Shown: positions 25,040 to 34,877 of the stretch, one piece after another
Layout of the letters: each line of letters starts with the position of its first letter
How positions within the stretch are numbered: position 1 is the first letter of the stretch
Notes under the pieces: generated by a model
Database searches by the model: none
What the model was told of the DNA's origin: nothing
Seen by the model: the letters and a program-made list of their open reading frames with translations, nothing else
Assembly: GCA_965222005.1 (NCBI GenBank)
Contig: OZ244935.1
Coordinates: 3,100,001-3,164,000, forward strand
Direction: 5' to 3'
DNA length: 64,000 nt
From: CBDCTM01 sp965222005
Lineage (GTDB): Bacteria; Bacteroidota; Bacteroidia; Chitinophagales; Saprospiraceae
Made by a program: the position numbers and the translations under genes

Positions 25040-25461
25040 GCTTTGAACTAGTGGATGAAAAGTTGCCTAACTCACTTGCTTATTTTCAATCACTCACTTT
25101 CGGAAGTCGCATAAGTTTCTTCCCGACTATATTAAACCAATACAGTTTTGGCCTTTCAATCTGGTAGCTGCTGTAAGCGGCAATTTTTCAAAATTGATAG
25201 AATCCTGAGATTGATCTTATCCCTGAGCAATCCTGCTTGTAGCTACTCACTCTGCACTTACCTCTGTTAAATCAGTTGAGTCCTTCTTTTTCAACAAGCC
25301 ACATGAATTAATTGGGAAGTAGGCAAAGTGAGCATAGCAGCATAAAGTCCAATATTAAATGGATTTGTGATGAGGTATTGAAGAATCGCTTGTTGCACAA
25401 CCCATATATCTTATATCAGATTCTTTTGGCGTATCTTGCCATCGTCAATGTATATTTTTGT
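25040..25461. other. Intergenic region, island to core transition
   Basis: There is no supported gene here. An open frame from 25312 runs into the CoA-transferase gene, but its first 50 codons do not look conserved. A TATTTTTG resembling a -7 box lies only 8 bases before the ATG at 25462, too close to be trusted as the promoter. Confidence 0.3.
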
Positions 25462-26565
25462 ATGGAATTACATCAATTCTTCAAAAACCTCAAAGTAGTC
25501 GAACTGGCTAATGTATTGGCCGGCCCATCCGTGGGAATGTTCCTGGCCGAGCTGGGTGCTAAGGTTATCAAAGTGGAAAATAAAATTACCGATGGAGATG
25601 TAACCCGCCATTGGAAGCTGCCGCAAGAAGACAAAGACCAACCTTGGTCAGCCTATTATCATTCCGTCAATTGGAACAAAGAGACTCATCTGCTGAACCT
25701 CAAAGATAAGCAGGATCACAAAGAAGTACTAGCCTGGATCAAAGAAGCAGATATCGTCATAACTAACTTCAAACCAGGCTCGGCTACTAAAGTCGGAATG
25801 GACTATTCAAGCCTTAGCCAGCTCAACTCCCGCCTTATTTATGCAAATATCACTGCTTATGATGAGCACGACCCTTCTCCCGGCTTTGATGTAATCATTC
25901 AGGCCGAAACCGGGTGGATGTTTATGAATGGCGAGCCTGACGGCCCTCCTGTCAAAATGCCCGTTGCACTGATGGATATCCTGGCTGCCCATCAGCTCAA
26001 GGAAGGAATTTTGCTGGCACTGCTCAATCGCGAGCAAACGGGCAAAGGCTGCCAAGTGAATGTTTCGCTTTTCGATACAGGCATTGCCTCATTGGCCAAT
26101 CAGGCTTCCAACTGGCTCAACCTGGAAGTTGTGCCACAACGCATCGGAAGCCGGCACCCCAATATCTCGCCCTACGGAGATGTGTTTTTTACCAAAGATA
26201 AACAGGCCGTCATTGTAGCTCCCGGAACTGAAAAACAGTTCTTCGGACTTTGTGAATGCTTGGAGTTGAAACATTTAAATAATGACGAACGCTTCAGTAG
26301 TAATGCCAAGCGCCTGGCACATCGGGATGAGCTTTACCAATTGCTGGCGGCAGCTTGCTCCGAATTTACAGCCAGCGAACTCTTGGTCAATTGCAAAAAT
26401 AAAGGAGTGCCACTCGCTCCGATCCGAAATATGCAAGAGGTATTTGAAATACCTGCGGCCCGTCGTTTGATACTGGAAGAACCCCTGCCGGATGGCAGCA
26501 CAAGTAAGCGAGTAAAGTCGGTCATATTCAAAATTAAGTCTCATGAAGATCATTTGACGCCTTAA
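25462..26565 (+). CDS. CaiB/BaiF type III CoA-transferase
   Basis: 367 residues. The start at 25462 gives the family N-terminus (FFKNLKVVELANVLAGPSVG, 'LAELGAKVIKVEN'). The catalytic Asp is expected in the 'GFDVIIQAETGWM' region; 'NWNKE', 'LKPGSATKVGMDY'-like blocks and a C-terminal NKGVPLAPI are also seen. The enzyme moves CoA between carboxylic acids; the substrate cannot be read from sequence. It lies 22 bases upstream of gabD on the same strand, so an operon for CoA-ester or semialdehyde metabolism (for example succinate-linked) is likely. Core-like base composition. Confidence 0.85.
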   Translation: MELHQFFKNLKVVELANVLAGPSVGMFLAELGAKVIKVENKITDGDVTRHWKLPQEDKDQPWSAYYHSVNWNKETHLLNLKDKQDHKEVLAWIKEADIVITNFKPGSATKVGMDYSSLSQLNSRLIYANITAYDEHDPSPGFDVIIQAETGWMFMNGEPDGPPVKMPVALMDILAAHQLKEGILLALLNREQTGKGCQVNVSLFDTGIASLANQASNWLNLEVVPQRIGSRHPNISPYGDVFFTKDKQAVIVAPGTEKQFFGLCECLELKHLNNDERFSSNAKRLAHRDELYQLLAAACSEFTASELLVNCKNKGVPLAPIRNMQEVFEIPAARRLILEEPLPDGSTSKRVKSVIFKIKSHEDHLTP

Positions 26566-26587
26566 TTCATGTTCTGAAATTGAAACA

Positions 26588-28048
26588 ATGGATATATCAC
26601 TCCTCCACACAAAATCGTATGTCAATGGTGAATGGATAGCTGCCAATGACCAAAAAACTTTTAAGGTTGTCAATCCCGCCAATGGCGAAGTAGTGGCCGA
26701 GCTTGCCGATCTTGGAGCCTCCGAAACCCGGATCGCAATTGAAGCTGCACATGCTGCTTTTCCTGCCTGGCGCGCTGTTCTCGCAAGAGAACGACATGCC
26801 TTGCTCAGTCGTTGGCACCAATTGATCATTGAACATCGGAAAGCACTGGCCAATATTTTGACTACCGAAATGGGCAAACCGCTGCGTGAAGCGCGTGGCG
26901 AAATTCGATACGGGGCAGCATTTGTTCAATGGTTTGCCGAAGAAGCCAAAAGAATATATGGTGATGTCATTCCCGGTCACGGAGCCGACAAACGCTTGCT
27001 GGCCGTCAAACAGCCCATAGGAGTAGTAGGAGCTATCACCCCTTGGAATTTTCCAAATGCTATGATATTGAGAAAGGTGGCTCCGGCATTGGCGGCAGGC
27101 TGTACGGTGGTGATAAAACCGAGCGAAGAAACACCTCTCTCCGCACTGGCACTTGTCGCCTTAGCTGAAGTGGCAGGTTTTCCAAAAGGCGTGCTTAACG
27201 TGATTACCACTACCGATGCAGCAGCAGTTGGCCATGAATTGACAAGTAATCCACTCGTTCGGAAAATTTCATTTACCGGCTCTACGGCAGTGGGAAAGTT
27301 GCTTATGCGCCAATCAGCAGATACGGTCAAAAAGGTATCACTAGAGTTGGGCGGCAACGCCCCTTTTATTGTTTTCGACGATGCGGATTTGGATGCTGCT
27401 GTTGAAGCGGCGATGATCTGTAAGTACCGCAATGCCGGGCAAACGTGCATCTGTGCCAATCGTTTTTTTGTTCAGGAGGGAATTTATGAAACCTTTGCTG
27501 ATAAATTTGCGCAGGCTGTAGCAAGTCAGAAAGTAGGATCGGGAATGGAGGAGGGGGTTGTCATTGGCCCGCTTATCAATAAAAAAGCTTTGGATAAGGT
27601 AGAACGTTTGCTCGAAGATGCCATCAGCAAAGGAGCTGAACCGATCATTGGAGGAAAGCGACATGCGCTGGAGGGTACTTTCTTTGAGCCTACTGTGCTG
27701 ACACAGGCTAATACGAATATGAAGTTGGCAAAAGAAGAGATTTTTGGCCCCATAGCTCCGCTTTTTTCTTTCCGCACGGAAGCTGATGTAATCCGCCTGG
27801 CCAACGACACCAATTATGGCCTGGCTGCCTATTTCTTTGCCAGAGACCTTGGTCGGGTCTGGCGGGTGGCAGAGGCATTGGAGTATGGCATGGTAGGCGT
27901 AAATACCGGCATTATTTCTACAGAAGTAGCACCTTTTGGTGGCGTTAAAGAAAGTGGAATTGGCCGGGAAGGATCAAAATACGGGATCGATGATTTTGTA
28001 GAAATCAAATACATTTGCATGGGAGGGATCAAAAAAGGCAAAGAATAG
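26588..28048 (+). CDS. gabD: NAD(P)-dependent succinate-semialdehyde dehydrogenase
   Basis: 486 residues, full length for the aldehyde dehydrogenase superfamily. Visible motifs are TPWNFPNAMI (substrate/cofactor pocket), KPSEETPLSA, FTGSTAVGK, the general-base Glu in LELGGNAPF and the catalytic Cys in GQTCICANR. The CxC pattern is typical of GabD. It oxidises succinic semialdehyde to succinate at the end of 4-aminobutyrate breakdown. No aminotransferase is adjacent, so closely related semialdehydes remain possible. A MITE begins 12 bases after the stop. Confidence 0.88.
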   Translation: MDISLLHTKSYVNGEWIAANDQKTFKVVNPANGEVVAELADLGASETRIAIEAAHAAFPAWRAVLARERHALLSRWHQLIIEHRKALANILTTEMGKPLREARGEIRYGAAFVQWFAEEAKRIYGDVIPGHGADKRLLAVKQPIGVVGAITPWNFPNAMILRKVAPALAAGCTVVIKPSEETPLSALALVALAEVAGFPKGVLNVITTTDAAAVGHELTSNPLVRKISFTGSTAVGKLLMRQSADTVKKVSLELGGNAPFIVFDDADLDAAVEAAMICKYRNAGQTCICANRFFVQEGIYETFADKFAQAVASQKVGSGMEEGVVIGPLINKKALDKVERLLEDAISKGAEPIIGGKRHALEGTFFEPTVLTQANTNMKLAKEEIFGPIAPLFSFRTEADVIRLANDTNYGLAAYFFARDLGRVWRVAEALEYGMVGVNTGIISTEVAPFGGVKESGIGREGSKYGIDDFVEIKYICMGGIKKGKE

Positions 28049-28060
28049 ATCAACTCCTTA

Positions 28061-28222
28061 GAGACTGTTTTGAAAAGTGTGATGAAATTTTTTATAGTCT
28101 GTTTTTTCTCCAGACGAAGGGTTTTTTGAGGTGAATAGCCCTAGCTATTGGCCGAGAAAAAGCCACAGTATGGAGGAAATAAGAGGCATAAAAAAATTAG
28201 CGACATATTTCAAAACAGTTTC
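28061..28222. repeat. MITE with GAAACTGTTTTG ends
   Basis: 162 bases. The ends GAGACTGTTTTGAAA and CAAAACAGTTTC are inverted repeats, flanked by TTA on both sides (28058-28060, 28223-28225). The right TTA copy is the stop codon (TAA on the minus strand) of the thioredoxin-like gene. The central part is related to the GTAATG-ended MITEs. A 42-base relative with the same ends is at 42760. Confidence 0.75.
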
Positions 28223-29008
28223 TTAATAAAGCATCCTATCAAACTTGCGCCGGTATTTTTTTGTCAACACATGCTTGCTGCCCCATAGCCGAAACAATGC
28301 CACCGCCGAGCGCCGTGGCAATTCTTCTTCAAACTGTTTGTCTGCCAGCGTAGCCTCAATGATCAGTTGGATAGCCTGCTCATGGTCATTAGTGCGCAGC
28401 GATTTTTGTGCTTCGTACATCAATTCGGCAGCCGGGCTTTCCGATTCAGTGTTGAAAGTAAGCAATTGAGCGAGGCAGCGGATGTCTTCAGCCATTGTAT
28501 ATTCCTCCTCTCCCATTTTTATTGCCTGTATCAATTCGAGCGCTTCTTCCGCTTGGTGAAAAATCATGTGTTTAGCGAGTTGAACTTTGGCAGCGCTATT
28601 ATCCGGAAATTGCCGGACAAACTGCCGAAGTTTTGCACGAAGCGCAGAGTCCGGCACAGATTGCTCCGTGGCCAATAATTGTTGAAGCAGCGAGACTTGT
28701 TCGTTTGGCAGTACCTTTTCGAGCCATTGCAAAATCTGGTGGCGGGATAGCGCACCTGTAAACTCGTCTATTACTTTGCCATTGTGGAAAAGCTTGACAT
28801 TGGGAATACTTCTTATCTGGTAGTCCATAGCCAACTGTTGCTCTTCCTCTGTATTCACTTTTACCAACTCCCACCGATCTTTTTGCTCTTCCGCCAATTG
28901 CTCCAACACCGGGCCCAGCACACGGCAAGGTCCACACCAGGGGGCCCAAAAATCAACCAACACGGGCTTTCCATAACTTTTGTCAATAACGTTTTTTTGA
29001 AAATCCAT
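28223..29008 (-). CDS. Thioredoxin domain-TPR protein (CnoX/YbbN-like)
   Basis: The start is the ATG at 29008 (MDFQKNV); the longer frame needs a TTG. The thioredoxin domain at about 1-105 has a complete WCGPC active site and the cis-Pro motif RSIPNV. The C-terminal half (about 110-261) is helical and TPR-like, as in YbbN/CnoX chaperedoxins, which protect clients from oxidation and hand them to chaperones. Unlike E. coli CnoX, which has SXXC, both cysteines are present, so redox activity is expected. It lies 92 bases downstream of clpB on the same strand, and hsp20 is next, giving a proteostasis cluster. Confidence 0.82.
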   Translation of the reverse strand: MDFQKNVIDKSYGKPVLVDFWAPWCGPCRVLGPVLEQLAEEQKDRWELVKVNTEEEQQLAMDYQIRSIPNVKLFHNGKVIDEFTGALSRHQILQWLEKVLPNEQVSLLQQLLATEQSVPDSALRAKLRQFVRQFPDNSAAKVQLAKHMIFHQAEEALELIQAIKMGEEEYTMAEDIRCLAQLLTFNTESESPAAELMYEAQKSLRTNDHEQAIQLIIEATLADKQFEEELPRRSAVALFRLWGSKHVLTKKYRRKFDRMLY

Positions 29009-29100
29009 TGCTTGCAAGTTTATTCAAAAACAAAATGTGAGACATATTGTTTGCAATTTAATAGAGCGCCATCCCGGAGCGTTTTTCCGGGATGGCTTCG

Positions 29101-31725
29101 CTAAGCTGCTGCCAGACGCTCTTTGGCTATTGGCGCCCGAAATATCAGTTTGCCATCAAAGGCATCCAGCACCACATCACTATTTGGCTGTACTTTTTGC
29201 AGCAAAATTTGCTTCGACAATTCGTTGAGTACCTTTTTTTGGATCAACCGCTTTACCGGACGAGCACCAAACTGCGGATCAAAACCCTCATTAGCCACTA
29301 CCTCTATAGCTTGTGGGCTGATCGTCAGGCGGATATTCTGCTTTTCAAGTACTTGGCGTACCTGTTGGAGTTGCAATTCGGCGATAGCGCGAATTTCCTT
29401 AGTCGAAAGTGGCTGAAATGGGATTACCTCATCGATTCGGTTTAAGAATTCCGGCCGCAGGCGTTGCTTTAATAGCTCAAGTATCATGGCCTGTGTATCC
29501 GCTATGACTTGTTCTGCATTCTGGTCATTAAGTTTAGCAAAACGTTCGCGGATGAGGCCGGAGCCCATATTGGAAGTCATTATGATAATGGCATTTTTAA
29601 AATTAGCCACTCTGCCCTTACTATCCGTTAAACGGCCATCATCCAATACCTGTAGCAATATATTGAACACATCGGGGTGAGCCTTTTCGATCTCGTCCAG
29701 CAATATCACAGAGTAGGGCTTGCGACGTACAGCTTCCGTCAATTGCCCGCCTTCATCATGGCCAATGTATCCTGGAGGCGCTCCTATCAGCCGGGATACG
29801 GCATGGCGTTCTTGATACTCACTCATGTCGATGCGGGTGAGTAGATTGTCATCATTAAACAGGTATTCAGCCAGGGCTTTGGCCAACTCGGTTTTACCTA
29901 CACCTGTACTTCCCAGAAACAAGAAGGAGCCAATGGGTTTTTGCTCATCCGACAAGCCAGTTCGGCTGCGGCGGATAGCATCCGAAACAGCCTGGATAGC
30001 CAAATCCTGGCCAATGACCCGTTGGTGCAGTTCTTCTTCCAGGAGGAGGAGCTTTTCCCGCTCGCTTTGCAGCATACGGGTGACGGGTACACCTGTCCAT
30101 TTGCTAACTATCTGTGCGATGTCATCCGCTTCTACTTCATCCTTTACCAGCAGGTGTTTGCCGACCTGCATTTCACTCAATTTTTTATTGAAAGCTTCGA
30201 GCCGTTCTTCCACTTTAGGTATGAGACCATAGCGAATTTCGGCGGCCTTACTGAAGTCACCTTCACGTTCGGCCCGGCTTCCTTCCTGCCGCAATTGCTC
30301 TACTTCTTCTTTAGCTTGTTGTACACCCAATACTACAGAGCGCTCGCTCTCCCAGCGTGCTTTGAGGGCGCTGCGCTGCTCATCGAGGTTGGCAATATCG
30401 AGATTGAGTTGCTTAATTTTGGTTTGATCATTTTCCCGCTTCATTGCTTCGCGCTCGATTTCGAGCTGCCGGATACGGCGTTCCACCTCGTCCAGCTCTT
30501 CCGGCATCGAGTTCATCTCCAGTCGCAACCGTGCGGCAGCCTCATCAATTAAGTCTATTGCCTTATCGGGCAAAAAGCGATCGGTGATATATCGATTTGA
30601 TAGCTGCACGGCACTTACAATCGCTTCATCCTTGATATTGATTTTGTGATGCGTTTCGTATCGCTCTTTCAATCCGCGCAGGATGGAGATGGCGTCTTCT
30701 TCGGAAGGCTCATTTACCATGACGATCTGGAAGCGACGTTCCAATGCTTTATCGTTTTCAAAATACTTTTGATACTCATTGAGGGTAGTGGCTCCGATTG
30801 CACGTAGTTGGCCCCGGGCGAGTGCCGGCTTTAGGATATTGGCGGCATCCATAGCGCCCTGTGATTTTCCGGCGCCAACGAGGGTGTGTATTTCATCTAT
30901 AAAGAGGAATATCTTTCCATCGGCCGCAACCACTTCGCTGACCACTGATTTGAGCCGCTCTTCAAATTCACCCTGGTATTTGGCACCTGCAATGAGCGCA
31001 CCCATGTCGAGGGTGTAAATATCTTTGTCTTGCAAATCTTCAGGCACATCTCCGTTGACAATACGATGTGCCAAACCCTCAATAATAGCCGTTTTCCCAA
31101 CTCCCGGTTGTCCAATCAGAATGGGATTATTTTTGGTACGGCGTGCCAGAATGTGTAGTACGCGCCGAATTTCCTCTTCCCGCCCAATGACGGGATCGAG
31201 TTTGCCATTTTCAGCCTGTTCATTGAGATAAATAGCATATTTATTGAGTGCATTATATTGATTTTCAGCACTTTGTGAGGTCACTTTTTTGCCCTTTCTC
31301 AACTCTTCAATGGCCGTTTTGAGGCCTTTCTCAGTAACACCACTATCCTTCAGCATACGGGAAATTTCACTTTTGCTGGCAAAAATACCCAGCAGAAGAT
31401 GTTCGAGTGATACATAGTCGTCGCCCAATTCGCGAAGCAAGCTACTTGCTTTTTGGACTGCCTCCATGGAGGGGCGCGACAAGTATTGCTGCCCGCCTTT
31501 GCTTACTGTGGGATAGGACTGGACAATACTGTTCAGGGTTTCTTTTATACGATCGAAGCTCACATCGAGCTTTTTGAACACAAAAGGCGCTACGCTTTCA
31601 TCTACTTCAAGAATTCCTTTGAGCAAATGACCTGGCTCAATGGCCTGATGCTGAGCAGCCATTGCAATTTGTTGGGCTCGTTGGAAAGCTTCTTGCGATT
31701 TTATGGTGAAGTTATTAAAGTTCAT
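29101..31725 (-). CDS. clpB: Disaggregase chaperone ClpB
   Basis: 874 residues, full length. The double Clp N-domain (1-150) is followed by AAA1 with Walker A GQPGVGKTA and Walker B FLFIDEIH, then a complete coiled-coil M-domain (about 400-530, 'LRLEMNSMPEELDEVERRI') that separates ClpB from ClpA/C. AAA2 has GSTGVGKTELAKALAE and VILLDEIEKAHPD, and the C-terminal D2-small domain completes the protein. It extracts and refolds aggregated proteins with DnaK. No IGF/L loop for ClpP was seen. Probably heat-induced with the hsp20 gene 146 bases upstream. Confidence 0.95.
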   Translation of the reverse strand: MNFNNFTIKSQEAFQRAQQIAMAAQHQAIEPGHLLKGILEVDESVAPFVFKKLDVSFDRIKETLNSIVQSYPTVSKGGQQYLSRPSMEAVQKASSLLRELGDDYVSLEHLLLGIFASKSEISRMLKDSGVTEKGLKTAIEELRKGKKVTSQSAENQYNALNKYAIYLNEQAENGKLDPVIGREEEIRRVLHILARRTKNNPILIGQPGVGKTAIIEGLAHRIVNGDVPEDLQDKDIYTLDMGALIAGAKYQGEFEERLKSVVSEVVAADGKIFLFIDEIHTLVGAGKSQGAMDAANILKPALARGQLRAIGATTLNEYQKYFENDKALERRFQIVMVNEPSEEDAISILRGLKERYETHHKINIKDEAIVSAVQLSNRYITDRFLPDKAIDLIDEAAARLRLEMNSMPEELDEVERRIRQLEIEREAMKRENDQTKIKQLNLDIANLDEQRSALKARWESERSVVLGVQQAKEEVEQLRQEGSRAEREGDFSKAAEIRYGLIPKVEERLEAFNKKLSEMQVGKHLLVKDEVEADDIAQIVSKWTGVPVTRMLQSEREKLLLLEEELHQRVIGQDLAIQAVSDAIRRSRTGLSDEQKPIGSFLFLGSTGVGKTELAKALAEYLFNDDNLLTRIDMSEYQERHAVSRLIGAPPGYIGHDEGGQLTEAVRRKPYSVILLDEIEKAHPDVFNILLQVLDDGRLTDSKGRVANFKNAIIIMTSNMGSGLIRERFAKLNDQNAEQVIADTQAMILELLKQRLRPEFLNRIDEVIPFQPLSTKEIRAIAELQLQQVRQVLEKQNIRLTISPQAIEVVANEGFDPQFGARPVKRLIQKKVLNELSKQILLQKVQPNSDVVLDAFDGKLIFRAPIAKERLAAA

Positions 31726-31870
31726 TGTTACTAGTTTTTGGTTTGTTCAAATGGCATTGAGGCGGTTTTTATTGAAAGTTGGAAAAAGCCGGGCGACCCT
31801 AATGGATGGCCCGGCTGTGCAACTTCCATAGCGAAAGTTGCTACTATCTCATTGGAAAACTATAAATCGT

Positions 31871-32314
31871 TTATGCAATTTCAATAACACGCTTGCTATC
31901 GACTTCTTCTACTTCCACTTTCGGAATGCTCAGTGAGAGTATCCCATCCGTATAATTGGCTTTGATAGCTTCACTATCCACACCTTCGGGCAAAACGAAA
32001 GAACGGGTGAAGTTGGAGTAGCGGAACTCTCTGCGGGTAAAGCCTTCTTTTTCTGTTTCCTTATTGACTTTCACTTCGCTTGAAATGTTAAGCGTATCAT
32101 TTTCGATCTCGATTTTGAAATCTTCTTTCTTCCGCCCAGGCGCTGCGATTTCCATCAGGTACTCGCTATCGGTCTCTTTTACATTGGTAGCAGGCAGAAA
32201 ACCATTGGCCATCTTAAAGCCGTTCGGGCGAATGAAAAAATCATCATCAAAAAGGCGATCCAACATGTTTGAAAATGTAGGATAGTGGGCTGAATTTCTT
32301 TTCATTAATTTCAT
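31871..32314 (-). CDS. Small heat-shock protein, Hsp20/alpha-crystallin family
   Basis: 147 residues. A short N-terminal arm with MLDRLFDDDFF is followed by an alpha-crystallin domain (about 40-140) with the conserved strands 'YLMEIAAPGRKKEDFKIEIE', 'EFRYSNFTRSFVLPEGVD' and the A-x-x-x-n-G-I-L motif (ANYTDGILSLSIPK). A C-terminal I/V-x-I/V tail (RVIEIA) follows. It holds unfolding proteins in a form that ClpB/DnaK can recover, fitting the clpB gene behind it. The start could also be the ATG three codons later. Confidence 0.92.
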   Translation of the reverse strand: MKLMKRNSAHYPTFSNMLDRLFDDDFFIRPNGFKMANGFLPATNVKETDSEYLMEIAAPGRKKEDFKIEIENDTLNISSEVKVNKETEKEGFTRREFRYSNFTRSFVLPEGVDSEAIKANYTDGILSLSIPKVEVEEVDSKRVIEIA

Positions 32315-32519
32315 GACTTATCTTTTTAATTAGTGTTGATTAATAAAATTTGATTACACATTTAGCCCATCAATGGATGTGCCATGCCGGTTTTTGGATA
32401 AAAATGGGCCAAAGCGGCAGTGATTTATTAAAAAGAAGTGACAAAAAGACAGGAGTGTTTGAAAACAACTGCCGATATGGCAGTTGTTTTGACTACCAGC
32501 TATCATTTAGCTGTTTGCT

Positions 32520-33491
32520 TCACCGATTACTGGAAATTTGATCGATTATTGTAACGGCATGTATCCGGCTATTCTCGATAAACAGCTTGCTGGTTTGCAG
32601 GCCTGCGCTTACTACACCGGCCAGGTAAACTCCAGGCAAGTTGCTTTCCAGAGTATTCGGATCATGGATGGGGGTTTTAAATTCATCATCGGCCCATTTG
32701 ATGCCCAGCTTTTTGAGTAAAGGATAATCGGGCTGGTAGCCCGTCATGGCGAGTACAAAGTCGTTTTGAATAGTATGGTTGCCTTCAGGAGTTTGTAGTA
32801 ATACGCTATCCTCGTGAATAGCTTTGACCGTAGTGCCAAAATAAGCTTTAATAGATTCTTCTTTTATGCGATTTTCAATATTTGGCTTGATCCAGTATTT
32901 GACCCGCGGGCTAATGCTGTCTTCCCGGATTGCCATAGTCACATGAGCGCCTTTGTGATAGGTTTCCAGAGCTACATCGCAAGCCGAATTAGCTGCTCCG
33001 ATGATGAGCAGCCGCTGGCCGATGTAGGGGTGCGCTTCATCGTAAAAGTGCTTCACTTTGGGCAACTCCTCACCGGGTATCCCGAGCAGCCGCGGCGTAT
33101 CGTAAAATCCGGTAGCGACAATCACAAAATGGCATAAATGCTGCGTTTTATTGGTTTTAATTGCATATTGAGCCCCTTGCTTTTCCATCGTTTCAACGCT
33201 TTCGTACAGCCGGATATTCAACTGCCAGCTTTGCTGTACCCGGCGGTAATATTCAAGTGCTTCGCGGCGCGTAGGCTTTTCAGAATGGGAGATGAATGGC
33301 ACCTCGCCAATCTCCAGCAAGGCAGAAGTAGAGAAAAAAGTCATATTGGTAGGAAAGCGATAAAGCGAATTGACCAGTACGCCTTTTTCAAGAACAACGT
33401 ACCGGAGCCCGGCTTTTTGGGCCTCAATGGCACAACACATGCCGATTGGTCCCGCTCCGATGATAACCAGGTCATAAACCAAATCAGGCAT
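32520..33491 (-). CDS. ypdA: YpdA/Bdr-type putative bacillithiol disulfide reductase
   Basis: 323 residues of the single-domain thioredoxin-reductase-like flavoprotein class. The FAD motif GAGPIGMCCA lies at about 12-21, the NADPH motif GAANSACDVALE lies in the middle, and there is a C-terminal 'GVYLAGVVSAGLQTSKLFIEN' FAD-binding block. There is no CxxC pair of the thioredoxin-reductase type. YpdA recycles oxidised bacillithiol with NADPH, and many Bacteroidota make bacillithiol. Upstream of it is a divergent small gene at 33600. Confidence 0.85.
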   Translation of the reverse strand: MPDLVYDLVIIGAGPIGMCCAIEAQKAGLRYVVLEKGVLVNSLYRFPTNMTFFSTSALLEIGEVPFISHSEKPTRREALEYYRRVQQSWQLNIRLYESVETMEKQGAQYAIKTNKTQHLCHFVIVATGFYDTPRLLGIPGEELPKVKHFYDEAHPYIGQRLLIIGAANSACDVALETYHKGAHVTMAIREDSISPRVKYWIKPNIENRIKEESIKAYFGTTVKAIHEDSVLLQTPEGNHTIQNDFVLAMTGYQPDYPLLKKLGIKWADDEFKTPIHDPNTLESNLPGVYLAGVVSAGLQTSKLFIENSRIHAVTIIDQISSNR

Positions 33492-33599
33492 AAGTTGTTT
33501 TATAATAAATTATTGAATATGTAGTCACGGATTATCCATTTTGGATTATAGAATATCGGCAATTTTGATTATATTACCTTCATACAAACCCCTTATTTT

Positions 33600-33767
33600 A
33601 TGCAAAATATACCAATCATAGTACTGAAAGAGACACCAAGTTTAGTGAAAATTAAGCTGGTGGGCAACCAGCGGATTATCGATGTACCCAAGCGGGTTTT
33701 TGATAAAAGGGTGGATGTAGGTCTGTATGAGGTAAAGAATGCTAACGATCTGCCTACGGTGATTTAA
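33600..33767 (+). CDS. Small conserved-looking protein, 55 residues
   Basis: An ATG-started frame (MQNIPIIVLKETPSLVKIK ... DLPTVI) of core-like composition occupies the gap between two minus-strand genes. The beta-rich, regular pattern ('LVGNQRIIDVPKRVFDKRVDVG') suggests a real small protein. Function unknown, no family recognised. Confidence 0.5.
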   Translation: MQNIPIIVLKETPSLVKIKLVGNQRIIDVPKRVFDKRVDVGLYEVKNANDLPTVI

Positions 33768-33819
33768 TTCCGTTTTACCACTTGCCGGTTGTTGCAGGTA
33801 TAAAAAGGTAGCTCCTCCC

Positions 33820-34863
33820 TCACTGGCAAGTTGCCATCTGATTGCACAGCCGATAAGCCAGGCGCGCAGCTACGTTTCCATCCCAGTCATTGCCCAGGCC
33901 GGCCACTTCGCAAAGGTCAAAGCCTATAATCGTTTTTCCACTCCTTGCAAGAGCCTCAATTAGATAAATGACCTCCTGGAAATCCAATCCGCCAGGTACA
34001 GGTGTACCCGTGTTGGGGCAAAGCTTAGGATCCAAGCCATCAATATCGAAGCTTATATACACCTGCCGAGGCAATTCAACAAGGATTTCATCACAGAGTT
34101 GTTGAAAAGTGCTTCCTTCAAATAGTCTTGTCTTAATTTGTCGGTCGGTAATACATGCCACTCGTTTATCTGATTGTACTTTTTGCCACTCCTCATCACA
34201 AAAATCTCTGACTCCAACCTGTACAATTTTTGATAGATTGCTGATTTTCAATGCATTATACATTATAGAAGCATGCGAGTAGTCAAAGCCTTCATAATCG
34301 GCGCGCAGGTCCATGTGCGCATCAATCTGAAGAATACCAAACTCCTCATGGCGTTCGGCAATCGCTTCCATAAAGCCTAGCGATACGCTGTGATCGCCTC
34401 CAATTATTCCTACCAGTTTACCCTCCTCCATCAAACCGGTACTTTCCTGATATACCCAATTTTTCAGACTCTTGCAGGCCTTATTGACCTCCTCCCGCAA
34501 TTCCTGCATCAGCGGGACCTCCCGGCTAAGTTGCCCCTCCTCCAGCATGTCGATGTATATCCGGGCTTTGGACCGCAGGCTCTCACTTTGGCGCATCCAA
34601 TGCTGGTTGACAGGGCGCATGTAAATACCCATCTGCCAGGCATTTGAGACGGAAGGATCATACAAGTCAAGCTGGTAGGAAGCCTTTAGTATATTTAAGG
34701 GAGCACTTGCAGTACCATCATGAAAAGAGGCGGTTACATCCCAGGGAACCGGAAGCAGCACCACTTTGGCATCCTTCTCCTCGAAGGGTAATCCGATGAA
34801 GTGATCATTTTTGATGCCCGGGCCATTGGGGTTGAATTGTTTGATTTTTTGTGCTTTGCTCAT
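33820..34863 (-). CDS. Arginase/agmatinase-family ureohydrolase
   Basis: 347 residues. The binuclear manganese site is complete: GGDHSVSLG, DAHMDLR and SFDIDGLDP carry the His/Asp ligands. Automatic annotation in Bacteroidota often names such proteins formimidoylglutamase. Here it lies 14 bases behind an arginine decarboxylase on the same strand, so agmatine is the more natural substrate (agmatine to putrescine and urea). That inference rests on context only. The chain is longer than E. coli SpeB by about 40 residues, mostly in the region 85-135. Confidence 0.82.
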   Translation of the reverse strand: MSKAQKIKQFNPNGPGIKNDHFIGLPFEEKDAKVVLLPVPWDVTASFHDGTASAPLNILKASYQLDLYDPSVSNAWQMGIYMRPVNQHWMRQSESLRSKARIYIDMLEEGQLSREVPLMQELREEVNKACKSLKNWVYQESTGLMEEGKLVGIIGGDHSVSLGFMEAIAERHEEFGILQIDAHMDLRADYEGFDYSHASIMYNALKISNLSKIVQVGVRDFCDEEWQKVQSDKRVACITDRQIKTRLFEGSTFQQLCDEILVELPRQVYISFDIDGLDPKLCPNTGTPVPGGLDFQEVIYLIEALARSGKTIIGFDLCEVAGLGNDWDGNVAARLAYRLCNQMATCQ

Positions 34864-34877
34864 AATACGCCTGTTTT

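Noticed and set aside
25312..25461. N-terminal extension of the CoA transferase
   Set aside because: The extra residues show no family similarity; the domain begins at the ATG at 25462.
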